The translations under genes and the position numbers were made by a program. A stretch of DNA of 64,000 nucleotides from Paracoccus sanguinis (GTDB taxonomy: Bacteria > Pseudomonadota > Alphaproteobacteria > Rhodobacterales > Rhodobacteraceae): positions 1,240,001 through 1,304,000 of the forward strand of contig NZ_FNNA01000001.1 in assembly GCF_900106665.1 (NCBI RefSeq). Direction: 5' to 3'. The notes beneath the pieces were generated by a model that ran no database searches, had not been told where the DNA came from, and was given only the letters and a program-made list of their open reading frames with translations. Each line of letters opens with the position of its first letter. Positions within the stretch are counted from its first letter, which is position 1. Shown one piece after another: positions 49,912-59,178 of the stretch.

Positions 49912-51529
49912 AAGACACCCTCGGCGGGGGGATTTTCACCAGAAGGAAACGCCCGCGCGCGCACGCTCCGGCGTCCTTCTGGCCCGGATACCCCTTCGCC
50001 CGCTGTCGCTCGCGCTCACGCTGGCCCTGCCCGGCGCGGCGCTGGCCGATGCCGCGGCGGATTACGCCGAGCATTGCGCCTCCTGCCACGCCGAGAACCG
50101 CATGGGCGGCACCGGGCCGGCGCTGATCCCCGAGACGCTGGGGCGGGTCAAGGGCCTTGACGCGGTGATCGCGCATGGCCGCCCCTCGACCCAGATGGCG
50201 GGATTCGAGGGCACGCTCTCGCCCGAGCAGATCGCCGGGTTGGTCGAGTTCATCAAGTCCCCGGTGGCCGAGGTGCCCGCCTGGGGCGCGCCCGAGATCG
50301 CCGAATCGCGCGTGATGGCCGAGGACTACACCCCCGCCGAAAAGCCCGTGTTCAGCGCCGACCCGATGAACATCACGCTGGTCGTGGAAACCGGCGACCA
50401 CCACGTGAGCGTGCTGGACGGCGACAGCTTCGAGGTGCTCGACCGCTTCCCCACGCCCTACGCCGTCCACGGCGGGCCGAAGTTCTCGCCCGACGGGCGC
50501 TATGTCTTCGTCATGTCGCGCGACGGCTGGGTCGAGAAATACGACATCTGGTCGCTGAAAGAGGTCGGCCGCGTCCGCGCCGGCCTCAACAGCCGCAACA
50601 TCGCCATGAGCCACGACGGCAAGTGGCTCGCCGTCGCCAACTACCTGCCGCAGACGCTGACCATCCTCGACACCGCCACGCTCGAGCCGGTCAAGGTGAT
50701 CGAGGTCAAGGCCAAGGACGGCACCCCCAGCCGCGTCTCGGCGGTCTATCAGGCGCCCGATCGCAAGAGCTTCATCCTCGCCCTCAAGGACGCCCCCGAG
50801 ATCTGGGAGGTGGCGACCTCGCCCGACGCCGGCCCCTACGAGGACGGCTACGTCCACAGCTACGAGGCCGGCGCGAAAGAGAGCTTCGGCGCGCAAGCCG
50901 GGCTGTTCGCGCGGCGCCGCATCCCGATCGCCGAGCCGCTGGACGATTTCTTCTTCGACCCCGGCTACCGCAACCTGATCGGCACCAACCGCGAGGGCAC
51001 CAAGGGCGTTGTGATCAACCTCGTCTCGGGCGGCAAGGTGGCCGAGCTGCCGCTGCCGGGGATGCCGCATCTCGGCTCGGGCATCACCTGGGATCGCAAC
51101 GGCCACAAGGTGCTGGCCACCCCGCATCTGAACGAGGGGGTGCTGTCGGTCATCGACATGAGCGACTGGAGTCTGGTCAAGCAGATCAAGACCGACGGGC
51201 CGGGGTTCTTCCTGCGCAGCCACGAGACCTCGCCCTATGTCTGGGCGGACGTCTTCTTCGGCCCGCACAAGGACGAGATGCACATCATCGACAAGCAGAC
51301 GCTCGAGATCGTCAAGACGCTGAACCCCGCGCCGGGCAAGACCGTCGCGCATACCGAGTTCACCAAGGACGGCCGCTATGCGCTCGTTTCGGTGTGGGAG
51401 GATGAGGGCGCGGTGATCGTCTACGACGCCAAGACGCTTGAAGAGGTGAAGCGCCTGCCGATGCGCAAGCCCAGCGGGAAGTACAATGTCTGGAACAAGA
51501 TCCACTTCGAGGAAGGCACCAGCCACTGA
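49886..51529 (+). CDS. nirN: NirN, d1-heme dehydrogenase
   Basis: This 547-residue NirS-like protein has a cytochrome c domain (CASCH at 64-68) and a d1-type propeller ([20 protein letters not shown] onward). NirN introduces the acrylate double bond in the last step of d1 formation and hands d1 to NirS. The only in-frame ATG is 49886, inside nirJ. It gives an unusually long basic n-region before the hydrophobic core [15 protein letters not shown]. That extension spans a sequence resembling the dispersed repeat. Confidence 0.92.
   Translation: MIPRIVSSERHPRRGDFHQKETPARARSGVLLARIPLRPLSLALTLALPGAALADAAADYAEHCASCHAENRMGGTGPALIPETLGRVKGLDAVIAHGRPSTQMAGFEGTLSPEQIAGLVEFIKSPVAEVPAWGAPEIAESRVMAEDYTPAEKPVFSADPMNITLVVETGDHHVSVLDGDSFEVLDRFPTPYAVHGGPKFSPDGRYVFVMSRDGWVEKYDIWSLKEVGRVRAGLNSRNIAMSHDGKWLAVANYLPQTLTILDTATLEPVKVIEVKAKDGTPSRVSAVYQAPDRKSFILALKDAPEIWEVATSPDAGPYEDGYVHSYEAGAKESFGAQAGLFARRRIPIAEPLDDFFFDPGYRNLIGTNREGTKGVVINLVSGGKVAELPLPGMPHLGSGITWDRNGHKVLATPHLNEGVLSVIDMSDWSLVKQIKTDGPGFFLRSHETSPYVWADVFFGPHKDEMHIIDKQTLEIVKTLNPAPGKTVAHTEFTKDGRYALVSVWEDEGAVIVYDAKTLEEVKRLPMRKPSGKYNVWNKIHFEEGTSH
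49917..49949 (+). repeat. Possible diverged copy of the dispersed repeat at nirJ/nirN junction
   Basis: CCCTCGGCGGGGGGATTTTC followed by ACCAGAAGGAAA resembles the repeat core GGCGGGGATATTT plus an A/G-rich tail. It lies after the nirJ stop and inside the long NirN leader. Weak on its own. Confidence 0.35.
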
Positions 51530-51779
51530 GCGGTGCGGTGGCCCGGTCCCTGCGGCAGGCCGGGCCCCGTTCCGCTGGCGGCTGGCGCTCGGGCTGGCGC
51601 CCTTCGTCTGGGCGGCGGTGGCGATCAACCTGTTCATGGGGGCGCTGATCGGGCAGGCGATGGGCTGGGGCAGCCTCAGCCCATGGCTGGCGATGGCGCT
51701 GGCCGTGCCGCTGACCGTCCCCGCGGGCTGGCTCGCGGCGCGCTGGGTCGGCGGGCTCCTCGACGCGGCCGAGGGCTAG
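51486..51779 (+). CDS. Small membrane protein at end of nir operon
   Basis: This 97-residue protein overlaps nirN by 44 bp and is the last gene of the nir operon. It has two predicted membrane helices (LALGLAPFVWAAVAINLFMGALIG and LAMALAVPLTVPAGWLAARWV) and a polar N-terminus. I do not recognise the family. No internal ATG gives a sensible alternative start. Position suggests a link to nitrite reduction, but nothing in the sequence says how. Confidence 0.6.
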   Translation: MSGTRSTSRKAPATERCGGPVPAAGRAPFRWRLALGLAPFVWAAVAINLFMGALIGQAMGWGSLSPWLAMALAVPLTVPAGWLAARWVGGLLDAAEG

Positions 51780-53192
51780 CGGCGCCCCGCTCCTGCGAGC
51801 TTGCGCGCAGCGGCGAGCAGCGTGCCGACCAGCTGCCCGCGGGCGCCCCACGGCGGGCGCACCAGCGCCGTCCCGGCCCAGCGCGCCTGCACCATCACCG
51901 GCCGCTTCTTCGAGAACTGCGCGAAGCCGTCGAGCCCGTGATAGGCGCCCATGCCGCTGTCCCCGACGCCCCCGAACGGCAGGTTGAGCTGCGCGAGGTG
52001 GAAGATCGTGTCGTTCAGCGTCACCCCGCCCGACATGGTCCGCGCCAGCACCTCATCCTGCCGCCCCCGGTCGTCGTCGAAGTAGTAGAGCGCGAGCGGG
52101 CGCGGCCTTGCGTTGACGAACGCCAGCGCCGCGTCGAGCGTCCCGGCCGGGACCACGGGCAGGACGGGGCCGAAGATCTCCTCGCGCATCAGCAGGCTGT
52201 CGGGGTCCGGGTCGATCAACAGCGTCGGCGGCATGATCCGGCCGTTGGCACCGGGCGGCACCGGGGCGAGCTCAACAACCCGCGCGCCGCGTCCGCGCGT
52301 CGGCGACCAGATCGCGCAGCCGGGTCAGGTGCCCGTCGCTCACGATCCGCGTGTAGTCCGCGCCGAGCCCCTTGGGGTAGAGCCGCGCCACCGCCCGCGC
52401 CGCCTCGGCCTCGAACGCCGCGATCCGGCCCGACGGGACCAGCGCGTAATCCGGCGCCACGCAGGTCTGCCCGGCGTTGTAGAGCTTGCCGGTCATCAGC
52501 CGCCCCACCGAACGGGGCAGGTCGGCGCTGTCGTGCAGGATCGCGGGCGACTTGCCGCCCAGTTCCAGCGTCACCGGCGTCAGGTTCCGCGCCGCCGCCG
52601 CCATCACCTCGCGCCCGACCCGGGTCGAGCCGGTGAAGACCAGATGGTCCCAGGGCTGCGCCGAGAAGTCGCGGGCGACCTCGACCCCGCCGGTCACGAT
52701 GGCCAGCTTCTCGGGCGGGAAGGCGCCAGAGACCAGCGTGGCCAGCGCCTCGGCCGTGCGGGGGGCGAGTTCCGAGGGCTTCAGCATCACCCGGTTGCCC
52801 GCCGCGAGCGCCTCGACCGCCGGGCCGAGGGTCAGCAGGATCGGATAGTTCCAGGCCCCGATCACCCCCACCACGCCGAGCGGCTGGTATTCCCACAACG
52901 CCCGCGCCGGCCACAGGAAGGGCGAGCCCGCCACCCGCCGCCGCCGCATCCAGCGCGCGAGGTGCCGGCGCGCGTGGGCGATCTGTGCGTAGAGCGGCAC
53001 GAGTTCCAGCGCCTGCGTCTCGGCCGCCGGACGGCCGCCGAAGTCCTGATCGACGGCGGCGATGAGCGCCGCTTCATGGGCGCGGATGGCGCGGGCCAGC
53101 GCCGCCAGCGCCGCCCGCCGCGCCGCCGCATCGGGGCGCGGCCCGGCGGCGAAATCCGCGCGCTGGCGGGCGAGCAGGTCCGCCGCGCTCAT
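51776..53192 (-). pseudogene. Coniferyl-aldehyde-dehydrogenase-like gene, frameshifted
   Basis: From ATG 53192 the frame encodes an ALDH: VIGAWNYPILLTLGPAVEAL, LVFTGSTRVGREVMAAA, TLELGGKSPAIL and the catalytic Cys in NAGQTCVAPDYALV. It ends at a TGA at 52272-52274. The remaining quarter (EEIFGPVLPVVPAGTLDAAL, TLNDTIFHLAQLNLPFGGVGDSGMG, stop at 51776) follows in another frame. Removing one base or adding two near 52275-52290 restores a normal-length protein of about 470 residues. ATGA overlap with the upstream SDR gene. Real lesion or sequencing error cannot be told apart here. Confidence 0.83.
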
Positions 53193-53989
53193 TCCCGCCC
53201 CCGGAAGCGGTCCATCGAGTGATAGACGCCGAACATCCGTGCGCCCACCGCGTCGAATACCCGCACGGGCATCAGCCCCTTGAGCAGCGGCAGGGTGTTC
53301 ACGATCGCGGGAAGGCGCAGGAAGATGCGGTCGCGCCGGATCGCCCGCACGATTGCATCCGCGACCTTTTCGGGTTTCAGCAGCGGGATCAGCCGCAGCT
53401 TGGCGCCCGCGAACATCCCGGTGTCGATGTAGGTCGGGGCGACGGTGGTGACGCGGACCCCGGTGCGCCCCATCTCCATCTCGAGCCTGAGCGAATCGGA
53501 CCAGCCGATCATCGCCCATTTGCTGGCCGCATAGACCGCCATGTTGGGGTTCGACAGCATCCCTGCGGCCGAGGCGATGTTGACGACGTGCCCGCGCCTG
53601 CGGGCGATCATGCCCGGCAGGAACGCGCGGGTCAGGACCATCGGGGCGACGCTGTTGATCTCGACGGTGCGGCGGATGTCGCGGTCCGAGTGATCCGCGA
53701 AGGGCTTGCCGACCACGATGCCCGCGTTGTTCATCAGGATGTCGGGGGCGAAGCCCGCCGCCTCGGCCTCGGCAATGGCGCGCGACAGGTCGTCGGGATC
53801 GGAGAGGTCCACGCGCACCGCCGTCACCGCAGGCCCGAGCTGCGCGGCAGTGCGGGCGAGCGCCGCGGCATCGACGTCCCACAGTGTCACCTGCGCGGCC
53901 CCGGCGGCGAGCAGCCGCTCGGCCGTCAGGCGCCCGATCCCCGACGCGCCCCCGGTCACCAGCGCCACGGCGCCCCTGATCTCGGTCAT
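53189..53989 (-). CDS. SDR family oxidoreductase
   Basis: This 266-residue short-chain dehydrogenase has GGASGIGRLTAERLL for cofactor binding, NNAGIVVG, and the catalytic YAASK in NMAVYAASKWAMIGWSDSLR. The C-terminal tail (FLRLPAIVNTLPLLKGLMPVRVFDAVGARMFG) resembles membrane-associated SDRs acting on lipophilic substrates. It is coupled to the frameshifted aldehyde dehydrogenase gene. Confidence 0.88.
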   Translation of the reverse strand: MTEIRGAVALVTGGASGIGRLTAERLLAAGAAQVTLWDVDAAALARTAAQLGPAVTAVRVDLSDPDDLSRAIAEAEAAGFAPDILMNNAGIVVGKPFADHSDRDIRRTVEINSVAPMVLTRAFLPGMIARRRGHVVNIASAAGMLSNPNMAVYAASKWAMIGWSDSLRLEMEMGRTGVRVTTVAPTYIDTGMFAGAKLRLIPLLKPEKVADAIVRAIRRDRIFLRLPAIVNTLPLLKGLMPVRVFDAVGARMFGVYHSMDRFRGRE

Positions 53990-54095
53990 GGCTGGCCTCC
54001 CCCCGCCGCTTCGGGGCGAAGCCTACGCCGCGCTGCGGGCTGCGCGAAAGCGACGTGGCGTCACACGGTGAGGGGGCGACAGGGCCAGCACGCCT

Positions 54096-54112
54096 GTTCC
54101 ATATTGCGGAAC
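54096..54112. promoter_or_regulatory. Operator-like palindrome 1 upstream of TRAP operon
   Basis: GTTCC and GGAAC flank ATATTGC, giving a 17-bp site. A second site of the same architecture lies 98 bp downstream. It is a candidate target of the IclR-type regulator encoded in the operon. Confidence 0.5.
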
Positions 54113-54193
54113 GACGACAACCCGCATTTTTCCCTTGCCCGCGGCGTTTTCCGCGGCTTCTCTGTCGTCTGAGGAGAACGCGACGCGACCCCC

Positions 54194-54210
54194 GCTCCAT
54201 AAGGCGGAAC
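54194..54210. promoter_or_regulatory. Operator-like palindrome 2 upstream of TRAP operon
   Basis: GCTCC and GGAAC flank ATAAGGC. The spacing and several inner bases match the site at 54096 (both have AT after the left arm and GC before the right arm). It ends 21 bp before the TRAP permease start. Confidence 0.5.
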
Positions 54211-54231
54211 GCGCGCGGCGGGGGAGGACGG

Positions 54232-56106
54232 ATGGAGCGCGCCGAGGAACCGGACGCCGAGCTTGCGCTGGGCGGCATCGAGACGCTGACCGAGCCGAAG
54301 AAGGCCGAGCCGTGGATGCGCCCGGTGGAGCTCGCCGCCGCGGCGCTGCTGGCGCTGATGATGACGGTGGTCGTCGCCAACGTGTTCTTCCGCTACGTGC
54401 TGCACCACCCGCTGATCTGGGGCGACGAGCTCGCCTCGCTCGCCTTCATCTGGATGGCGCTGCTGGGCGCGGCCATCGCCGTGGACCGGCACGAGCATCT
54501 GCGCCTGACCATCGTGCTGCCGCTCTTTTCCGAGCGGATGCAGCGGGCGCTCGACGTGTTCGGGCGCATCGCGGTGGCGGTGCTGCTGATCCGGCTGCTG
54601 CCCGAGGCAGTCAGCTACGCCTATGAGGAATCCTTCATCACCTCGCCCGCGATGGGCCTGCCGATGTCGATCCGCGCCTCGGCGCTGCCGGCGGGGATCG
54701 GGCTGATGACGATCCTCATGCTGCTGTCGGTGGCGCGCAGCCGCGACTGGCCGGCGATCTTCGGTTCGATCCTGCTGATCGGGGCGGTGGTGGGGGTGCT
54801 GCTGTGGGCGCGCCCGACGCTCGCGGGCTTGGGGAACTGGAACCTGCCGCTGTTCCTCGGGCTGGTCGTGGCGGGGCTCTTGGCCATCGGGGTGCCCATC
54901 GCCTTCTGCTTCGCGCTCGGCACGCTCGCCTATCTGACCTTCGCCAGCCACGCGCCGGTGTTCGTCATGCTGGGCCGGATGGACGAGGGGATGTCGTCGC
55001 TGATCCTCTTGTCGGTGCCGGTCTTCGTGCTTCTGGGCTGCATCCTCGACGAGACGGGGATGGGCCGGGCCATCGTCAATTTCCTCGCCTCGCTGCTGGG
55101 CCATGTGAAGGCGGGGATGAGCTACGTGCTTCTGGGCTCGATGTTCCTCGTCTCGGGGATCTCGGGGTCCAAGGTCTCGGACATGGCGACCGTGGCCCCG
55201 GCGCTCTTCCCCGAGATGCGCCGCCGCGGCCATTCGCCGGCCGAGATGACCGCGCTCTTGGCCACCGGCGCGGCGATGGCCGACACGGTGCCGCCGTCCA
55301 TCGTGCTGATCGTGCTCGGCTCGGCGGCCGGGGTGTCCATCGCCGGGCTCTTCACCGCGGGCTTCGTCATCGCGATGGTGCTGCTGCTGGTGCTCGCGGT
55401 GCTCGCGCGCTGGAAGGCGCGGGGCGAGGACATGGGCGGCGTGCGCCGCGCGCCGATGTCGATCATCGGCAGGACGGCGCTGATCGCCGCCCCGGCGCTG
55501 GCGCTGCCCTTCATGATCCGCAGCCTCGTCGGCGGCGGCATCGCCACCGCGACCGAGGTCTCGGCCATCGCCGTCGTCTATGCCTTCGTGATCGGCGTCG
55601 TGCTCTATGGCGGCATCCCGCGCCGGCGGGTGGTGCCGATGCTGGTCGAGACGGTGGCCATGTCGGGGGCGATCCTGCTGATCCTCGGCACCGCCTCGGC
55701 CATGTCCTGGGCGCTGACCCAGTCGGGGTTCGCCCGCGACCTGACGGCGCTGATGGCCGGGCTGCCGGGCGGGCCGGCGATCTTTCTGGTCGCCTCGATC
55801 GTGGTCTTCCTGATCCTCGGCTGCGTGCTCGAGGGGTTGCCGGCCATCGTCCTGCTGGCGCCGATCTTGTTCCCGCTGGCCCGGACGCTGGGGATCAACG
55901 ACATCCACTACGCGATGGTCGTCGTCACCGCGATGAACATCGGCCTGATGGCGCCGCCCATCGGCATCGGCTTCTACATCGCCTGCAAGATCGCGGGCAT
56001 CTCGCCCGATCAGGTGATGGGCCGCATCTGGCCCTATCTCGCCGCGCTGCTCGCCGGCCTCGCGGTGATCGCCGCGGTGCCGGCGCTGTCCACTGCCTAT
56101 CTGTAA
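54232..56106 (+). CDS. Fused TRAP transporter permease (DctQ-DctM)
   Basis: This 624-residue protein joins the small Q domain (about 30-190; VANVFFRYVLHHPLIWGDELASLAFIWMALLGA) to the large M domain (about 205-624; VPIAFCFALGTLAYL, VSGISGSKVSDMATVAPALFPEM, GLMAPPIGIGFYIACKIAG). It is the membrane part of a sodium-driven tripartite transporter for organic acids. ATG 54232 follows GGGGAGG. It is first in a seven-gene operon containing its binding protein. Confidence 0.93.
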   Translation: MERAEEPDAELALGGIETLTEPKKAEPWMRPVELAAAALLALMMTVVVANVFFRYVLHHPLIWGDELASLAFIWMALLGAAIAVDRHEHLRLTIVLPLFSERMQRALDVFGRIAVAVLLIRLLPEAVSYAYEESFITSPAMGLPMSIRASALPAGIGLMTILMLLSVARSRDWPAIFGSILLIGAVVGVLLWARPTLAGLGNWNLPLFLGLVVAGLLAIGVPIAFCFALGTLAYLTFASHAPVFVMLGRMDEGMSSLILLSVPVFVLLGCILDETGMGRAIVNFLASLLGHVKAGMSYVLLGSMFLVSGISGSKVSDMATVAPALFPEMRRRGHSPAEMTALLATGAAMADTVPPSIVLIVLGSAAGVSIAGLFTAGFVIAMVLLLVLAVLARWKARGEDMGGVRRAPMSIIGRTALIAAPALALPFMIRSLVGGGIATATEVSAIAVVYAFVIGVVLYGGIPRRRVVPMLVETVAMSGAILLILGTASAMSWALTQSGFARDLTALMAGLPGGPAIFLVASIVVFLILGCVLEGLPAIVLLAPILFPLARTLGINDIHYAMVVVTAMNIGLMAPPIGIGFYIACKIAGISPDQVMGRIWPYLAALLAGLAVIAAVPALSTAYL

Positions 56107-56126
56107 CTCTCTGGGAGGAGACCACC

Positions 56127-57143
56127 ATGCAGACCACCCGCCGCACGCTTCTGCTCGGCGCCGCCGCCGCCGGCCTCGCCGCGCCTTTCCTGCGCCCCGG
56201 CCCGGCGCGGGCCGCCGAGTTCACCATGAAGCTGGCCAACAACCAGCCGATGACCCACCCCACGAACATTCGCGCCGCGGAAGCCGTCAAGGCCATCGCC
56301 GAGGAAACCGGCGGGCGCGTGGACGTGCAGGTGTTCCCGTCGAACCAGCTTGGCGCCGACACCGACGTGCTGGGCCAGCTGCGCTCGGGCGGGGTCGAGT
56401 TCTTCCTGCTGTCGCCGATCATCCTGTCGACGCTGGTGCCGAACGCCTCGATCAACGGGGTGGGCTTCGCCTTCCCGAACTACGACGCCGTCTGGGCGGC
56501 GATGGACGGCGAGCTGGGCGCCTATGAGCGGGCCGAGATCGAGAAATCCGGCCTCGTGGTGATGGAGAAGATCTGGGACAACGGCTTCCGCCAGACGACC
56601 TCGTCGGTCAAGCCGATCACCGCCCCCGCCGATTTCGAGGGGATGAAGATCCGGGTGCCGGTCTCGCCGCTCTGGACCTCGATGTTCACGGCGCTGGGGA
56701 CCGCGCCGACCTCGATCAACTTCGCCGAGGTCTATTCGGCGCTGCAGACCGGGATCGTGGACGGGCAGGAGAACCCGCTCGCCATCATCTCGACCTCGAA
56801 GCTGGCCGAGGTGCAGAAATACTGCTCGCTCACCAACCACATGTGGGACGGGTTCTGGATGCTGGCCAACCGCCGCGCCTGGGGCGGGCTGCCCGAGGAT
56901 CTTCAGGCCGTCGTCGCCAAGCACTTCAACGCCGCGGCGGTGAACCAGCGCGCCGACGTGCAGGCGCTGAACGCCTCGCTCAAGGGCGATCTGGAAAAGG
57001 CGGGGCTGGTCTTCAACGAGGTCGACCCGGCGCCGTTCGAGGCGAAGCTGCGCGAGGCGGGCTTCTATGCCGAGTGGAAGGGCAAGTACGGCGACGAGGC
57101 CTGGGCGATCCTCGAAAAGGCCATCGGCCGGACGCTCGCCTGA
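56127..57143 (+). CDS. TRAP transporter substrate-binding protein (DctP family)
   Basis: This 338-residue periplasmic protein has a twin-arginine signal (TTRRTLLLGAAAAGLAAPFL). The DctP fold appears in FTMKLANNQPMTHPTNIRAAEAVKAIAEET, the ligand Arg region MKIRVPVSPLWTSMFTALG and VYSALQTGIVDGQENPLAI. A GGGAGGAG site precedes the ATG. The carboxylate ligand is not known. Confidence 0.93.
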   Translation: MQTTRRTLLLGAAAAGLAAPFLRPGPARAAEFTMKLANNQPMTHPTNIRAAEAVKAIAEETGGRVDVQVFPSNQLGADTDVLGQLRSGGVEFFLLSPIILSTLVPNASINGVGFAFPNYDAVWAAMDGELGAYERAEIEKSGLVVMEKIWDNGFRQTTSSVKPITAPADFEGMKIRVPVSPLWTSMFTALGTAPTSINFAEVYSALQTGIVDGQENPLAIISTSKLAEVQKYCSLTNHMWDGFWMLANRRAWGGLPEDLQAVVAKHFNAAAVNQRADVQALNASLKGDLEKAGLVFNEVDPAPFEAKLREAGFYAEWKGKYGDEAWAILEKAIGRTLA

Positions 57144-57991
57144 TGCTGTCCCGGCCCGCCGCGCTGGCCACGGCGCCCGACCGCGCCACCCCCGCCCCTG
57201 CCGTGCAGGGCGGGGCGCAGGCGGTGGACCGGGCGCTGGGGCTGCTCGCGGCGGTGGGCCGGGCCCCGGCCGAGGGGGCGACACTGGCCGCGCTCGCCTG
57301 CGCGGCGGGGATGTCCAAGCCGACCGCGCGGCGGCTGCTCATCTCGCTCATCGCCGCGCATCTGGTGGAACAGGACCGCGGCAGCCGCGCCTATCACCTC
57401 GGGCCCGGCGCGTGGCTTCTGGGCCTGCGCGCCGGGCGGCGGCACGACATGGCGCGGCTCGCCGCCGACTGCGTGGCCCGGCTGGCGGCGGAAAGCGGCG
57501 ACAGCGCCTTCGTCGTGGTGCCGCAGGGCGACGAATACCTGTGCCTCACGCGGATCGAGGGCGCCCACCCGGTCCGCACCCACGCGATGCTGGCCGGCGA
57601 CCGCAACCCGCTGGGCGCGGGCGCGGCGGGGATCGCGCTGCTCGCCGCGCTGCCCGAGGCCGAGGCGCAGGCGGCGCTGCGGCGCCTCGCCCCCGCGCTG
57701 ACCGCGAGGATGGGCGAGGAGGCCGCCGCCCACGTGGCGGGCGACGTGGCCCGCGCCCGCGCCACCGGCCATGCGCTGAACCCCGGGCGGGTCGTCGCGG
57801 GCTCGTGGGGGATCGGCGTGCCGGTGCTCTGGCCCGACGGGCGGCCCGCCGCGGCGCTCTCGATCGCCGCGGTCGAGACGCGCATGGGCCCGGCGCGCGA
57901 GGAGGATCTGGCCCGCCTGCTTCGGGCCGAGGCCGCCACGCTGGCCGACCGGCTGGCCCATCACCTGACCCCGGAAAGGATGCTGCCGTGA
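57143..57991 (+). CDS. IclR family transcriptional regulator
   Basis: This 282-residue regulator has a winged HTH (AVDRALGLLAAVGRAPAEGATLAALACAAGMSKPTARRLLISL) and an effector domain (YLCLTRIEGAHPVRTHAMLAGDRNPLGAGAAGIALLAAL, VVAGSWGIGVPVLWPDGRPAAALSI). It overlaps the TRAP binding-protein stop (TGATG) and the thiolase start (GTGA), so it is made with the genes it probably controls. The twin palindromes upstream of the operon are candidate sites. Confidence 0.92.
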   Translation: MLSRPAALATAPDRATPAPAVQGGAQAVDRALGLLAAVGRAPAEGATLAALACAAGMSKPTARRLLISLIAAHLVEQDRGSRAYHLGPGAWLLGLRAGRRHDMARLAADCVARLAAESGDSAFVVVPQGDEYLCLTRIEGAHPVRTHAMLAGDRNPLGAGAAGIALLAALPEAEAQAALRRLAPALTARMGEEAAAHVAGDVARARATGHALNPGRVVAGSWGIGVPVLWPDGRPAAALSIAAVETRMGPAREEDLARLLRAEAATLADRLAHHLTPERMLP

Positions 57992-59178
57992 CCGACCCCA
58001 CCCTTCGCCCGAACGACCCGCTGATCGTCGGCTGGGCGCATACGAAGTTCGGCAAGTCCGAGGCGCCCGACACCCAGGCCCTGATGGCCGAGGTCGCGGG
58101 CCCGGCGCTGGCCCACGCGGGCGTCACGGCGGGCGACGTGGACGGGATCTTCGTGGGGGTCTGGAACAACGGCTTTTCGCGGCAGGATTTCCAGGGCGCG
58201 CTGGTGGCGATGGGCACGCCCGAGCTCGCCGGCGTGCCGTTCCTGCGGACCGAGAACGCCTGCGCCACCGGCTCGGCCGCGCTTTACGCGGCGGCGGATT
58301 TCATCGCCTCGGGCCGGGGGCGGGTGGCGCTGGTGATCGGGGCCGAAAAGATGACCGCCACCCCGGTGGCCGAGGTCGGCGACATCCTGCTGGCCGCCAG
58401 CTACGTCCCCGAGGAGGCGGCGGTCGCGGGCGGCTTTGCCGGGGTCTTCGGGCAGATCGCCAAGAGCTATTTCCAGCGCCACGGGGATCGCAGCGAGGAG
58501 CTCGCCATGATCGCCGCCAAGAACCACGCGAACGGGGCGCGGAACCCGCTGGCGCATATGCAGAAGGATGTCGGCGTCGATTTCTGCAACACGCCCAGCG
58601 ACAAGAACCCGCTGGTGGCGGGGCCGCTCAGGCGCACGGACTGCTCGCTCATCTCGGACGGGGCGGCGGCCCTCGTGCTGGCGGATGCGGCGACGGCCGC
58701 GGGGCTGGCGCGCGGGGTCCGGTTCCGGGCCCGGGCGCAGGCGGGCGACCTGCTGGCGCTCTCGCGGCGCGACCCCATCGCGTTCCAGGGCGCACATCGC
58801 GCCTGGGCCGGGGCGCTGGCGCAGGCCGGGGTGGGGATCGCGGACCTCGATCTGGTCGAGACGCACGACTGCTTCACCATCGCCGAGATGATCGAATACG
58901 AGGCGATGGGCCTCGCCGCGCCCGGCGAGGGCTGGAAGGTGGTGCGCGAGGGCACCGCGCGGATGGACGGCGCGCTGCCGGTGAACCCCTCGGGCGGGCT
59001 CAAGGCGCGCGGGCATCCGATCGGGGCCACGGGGGTTTCGCAGCACGTCATGGCGGCGATGCAGCTCGTGGGCGAGGCGGGCGCGATGCAGGTGCCGGGC
59101 GCGACGCTCGCCGGGGTGTTCAACATGGGCGGGGCGGCGGTCGCCAACTACTGCTCGATCCTCGAGAGGGTGCGATGA
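57988..59178 (+). CDS. Thiolase family protein (SCP2/SCPx type)
   Basis: This 396-residue thiolase-like enzyme has the nucleophile Cys in RTENACATGSAALYAAADFI (about residue 92) and the His-containing GGLKARGHPIGATGVSQH. The second Cys of classical thiolases is replaced in the C-terminal segment (FNMGGAAVANYCSIL), as in SCP2-type thiolases. It may cleave a beta-ketoacyl-CoA made from the acid imported by the TRAP system. GTG start overlapping the iclR stop. Confidence 0.88.
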   Translation: MTDPTLRPNDPLIVGWAHTKFGKSEAPDTQALMAEVAGPALAHAGVTAGDVDGIFVGVWNNGFSRQDFQGALVAMGTPELAGVPFLRTENACATGSAALYAAADFIASGRGRVALVIGAEKMTATPVAEVGDILLAASYVPEEAAVAGGFAGVFGQIAKSYFQRHGDRSEELAMIAAKNHANGARNPLAHMQKDVGVDFCNTPSDKNPLVAGPLRRTDCSLISDGAAALVLADAATAAGLARGVRFRARAQAGDLLALSRRDPIAFQGAHRAWAGALAQAGVGIADLDLVETHDCFTIAEMIEYEAMGLAAPGEGWKVVREGTARMDGALPVNPSGGLKARGHPIGATGVSQHVMAAMQLVGEAGAMQVPGATLAGVFNMGGAAVANYCSILERVR

